In this document: positions 62,582 to 64,000 of the stretch, piece after piece | Layout of the letters: every line of letters starts with the position of its first letter | Numbering within the stretch: the stretch's first letter is position 1 | NCBI RefSeq assembly: GCF_001263205.1 | Contig: NZ_CP012333.1 | Location: forward strand, 6,934,501-6,998,500 | Origin: Labilithrix luteola | GTDB taxonomy: Bacteria > Myxococcota_A > Polyangia > Polyangiales > Polyangiaceae | DNA: 64,000 bases | Direction of reading: 5' to 3' | The notes under the pieces: generated by a model | The model's input: the letters and a program-made list of their open reading frames with translations, nothing else | What the model was told of the DNA's origin: nothing | Databases searched by the model: none | Translations under genes and position numbers: made by a program

Positions 62582-62715
62582 TTCGTCGTGCGCTCATGCT
62601 CGAGGCGCAGGGCTGCGCAGCGACAGACACGCGGTACCGAAGGGCGCGACCAAAATGTGCTCGAGCATGGCGGAGCGCTCGTCAGGATCGGATCGCGCTC
62701 GGTAGAACCTTCTCC

Positions 62716-63713
62716 ATGCGAAGCAACGTTCTCACCTCGGTCCTTGCCCTCACGCTCTTCAGCGTCCTTGGGTGCAACGGTAACGAGGCCGCCGCTACCC
62801 CGAGTTCGAGCGCCCTGGCGACCGAGCCCGTGGGTGATCCGAACCAGCCTGCTCCGCCGGCGACGGGCGACGAGACCACCCCGCCAACCCGGAGACGACG
62901 CCTCCCGAGACCACGCCCGGCGATGGCGCCGACGGTGGCGTCGACAGCGGGACGGACGCCGACGGTGGTGACGGCACGGCGGACAACGATGCGGGGAAGA
63001 CGCCGCCCGCCGACGACGGCGATGGCGCGGGCCCCGCTCCTTCGGGGACGTGCAGCATCTCCAAGGGCAGCGACGGCTTCTTCGTCCGCAATTCGGGCAA
63101 GGGCGAGTACGTCGCGTACGTGCCGGCGAGCTACGACCGGACCAAGCCGATGCGACTCGTCGTCGGTCTCCACGGTTGCGGCGACAGCGCGAAGAACTTC
63201 GCGACGTGGGGCGTGAATCCGTACGACGGTCGCGCCACGCAGCAGCACATCGGCATCTCGATCGACGGCGCGAGTGGTGGCAGCAGCTGCTGGAACATCG
63301 GTGGCGACGACGACAAGGTCCTCGCGGCCGTCGACGACATCTCCAAGTGCTTCTGGGTTCACCAGAAGAAGGTCACCGTCATCGGATACTCGTCGGGCGG
63401 CCAGCTTGCGTACCGCGTCGGTCTCAAGAACGCGTCGCGCTTTGCCGGAATCTTGATCGAGAACTCTGGCCTCTACGCCGCGGACAGCAATCCCGACTCG
63501 CTCCTCGCGAACGCGAGCAGGAAGATCCCGATCGCGCACCGCGCGCACCAGAACGACAGCGTCTTCGCTCTCTCGCGGGTGCAGGCGGACTGGAACAAGA
63601 TCAAGGCCGCGGGCTTCCCTCTCACGAGCGACGTCGTCGCGGGTGACCACAGCGGAAGCAGCGCGGACTGGCTCTACCTCCTCCCGCTCTCCGCCGACTG
63701 GAAGGCTCCCTGA
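62716..63713 (+). CDS. Secreted esterase of the PHB-depolymerase family, frameshifted in this sequence
   Basis: An ATG at 62716 begins a lipoprotein signal with lipobox SVLGC. The frame then needs to shift near 62881-62890, in the sequence ACCACCCCGCCAACCCGG, to continue into a Pro/Thr/Asp-rich linker and a full alpha/beta-hydrolase domain. That domain has VVGLHGCGDSAKN (oxyanion), VIGYSSGGQLAYR (nucleophile Ser in GYSSG) and VVAGDHSGSS (catalytic His). Joined, this gives about 332 residues, the layout of LpqC/feruloyl-esterase-type PHB depolymerases. Like the large TPR gene, the correction needs one extra base in a C-rich run. Confidence 0.82.
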
Positions 63714-63788
63714 CCAGAGACGGAAGGCTCGTCCTCGACGAGCAATGACCAGAGGTCGCTGGGCTTCGCTGGGCGGCTGAATTCGATG

Positions 63789-63825
63789 CGCCGGATGTGA
63801 GAGTCGCGAGCTCTCGCATCCGGCG
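63789..63825 (+). terminator. Hairpin after the esterase gene
   Basis: CGCCGGATGTGAGAG (63789-63803) pairs with CTCTCGCATCCGGCG (63811-63825) with one mismatch, followed by TTCGTCTTG. Confidence 0.65.
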
Positions 63826-63898
63826 TTCGTCTTGCTGAGGGCACCGCGCCCCGGAGTGCGATAAGCTCAACGAGCCGACTCGGCGATCGGAACCCTCC

Positions 63899-64000
63899 GT
63901 GGCGCGCCTCCTCCGCACGATACTCGTTGGCTTGGTACTGCCCGTCGTTGCGTCGTGCGCGGCGGTCATCGGGTTCGATACCGATCGCGCGCTGCGTGAC
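63899..64000 (+). CDS. N-terminus of a lipoprotein, cut by the window edge
   Basis: A GTG at 63899 opens a frame to the end with a short basic start, a hydrophobic core (ILVGLVLPVVA) and a lipobox VASC followed by AAVIGFDTD. Short lipoproteins with this 'CxxxIGFD' start are frequent in Polyangia. Only 34 residues are visible. Confidence 0.7.
   Translation, partial: MARLLRTILVGLVLPVVASCAAVIGFDTDRALRD

Noticed and set aside
62556..62699. 47-residue plus-strand reading frame in the gap before the esterase gene
   Set aside because: No ribosome site, no recognisable pattern, and it spans a hairpin and a palindrome.

Overview
The window is GC-rich, densely coded DNA that looks like a chromosome segment from a member of the Myxococcota, most likely the Polyangia. 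The clues are many small cysteine-rich or 'AC'/'GC'-lipobox lipoproteins, very large soluble signalling kinases, ECF sigma/putative anti-sigma pairs, and a set of proteins resembling the Glt/Agl gliding envelope complex of Myxococcus (TPR proteins, a TPR lipoprotein, and an FHA-TM-AgmX/PglI C-terminal protein). It also carries ordinary core genes: yajC-secD-secF, ftsY, tRNA-His and a PhoH-family ATPase. No phage, insertion sequence or CRISPR array was seen. Assignments rest on motif reading alone.

Region 1-13.2 kb: end of an unidentified gene, a DUF1704 'QEGLA' metallopeptidase-like gene (-), a PIN-PhoH ATPase, two coupled lipoproteins, a formylglycine-generating-enzyme-like protein, a CPA1-type cation/proton antiporter, and two overlapping cytosolic histidine kinases. 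The first kinase has about ten consecutive 92-residue HAMP units followed by GAF-HisKA-HATPase-REC, the layout of fungal Nik1/group III kinases. The second is REC-PAS-PAS-HisKA-HATPase.

Region 13.3-24 kb: yajC-secD-secF; a gap filled with GGGAGAAGGG-type palindromes; an MCE (Mla-like) ATPase and MCE protein; a DUF72 gene and a secreted barrel-like protein (-); a YcbK-like M15 peptidase; a lipase-like hydrolase; and a 4HBT thioesterase.

Region 24-38 kb: an ECF sigma cassette, several lipoproteins of unknown role, a TPR protein, a decayed alpha/beta-hydrolase remnant, a DUF1223 protein, a GT39-like membrane protein, a PLP trans-sulfuration enzyme, a kinase-like protein, a lipoprotein with two PLD HKD motifs, and a DUF4156 lipoprotein. 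A non-coding block of imperfect repeats follows, lying 3' of tRNA-His.

Region 38.5-51 kb: a histone-deacetylase-like hydrolase, a membrane sensor, HEAT-repeat proteins, two adjacent outer-membrane beta-barrels, ftsY, a large membrane protein with carboxypeptidase-regulatory-like domains, an unusual T-poor non-coding tract, a HAMP membrane protein, a YraN protein and a lipoprotein.

Region 51.7-64 kb: a good sigma-70-like promoter and a long pyrimidine-rich leader precede a unidirectional Glt-like module: secreted TPR protein, very large TPR protein (frameshifted in this sequence), TPR lipoprotein, small secreted protein, and FHA-TM-AgmX/PglI protein. A frameshifted PHB-depolymerase-type esterase and the start of a further lipoprotein end the window. 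The two most interesting systems are the HAMP-array kinase pair and the Glt-like module, whose likely outer-membrane partners are the barrel pair about 8 kb upstream.
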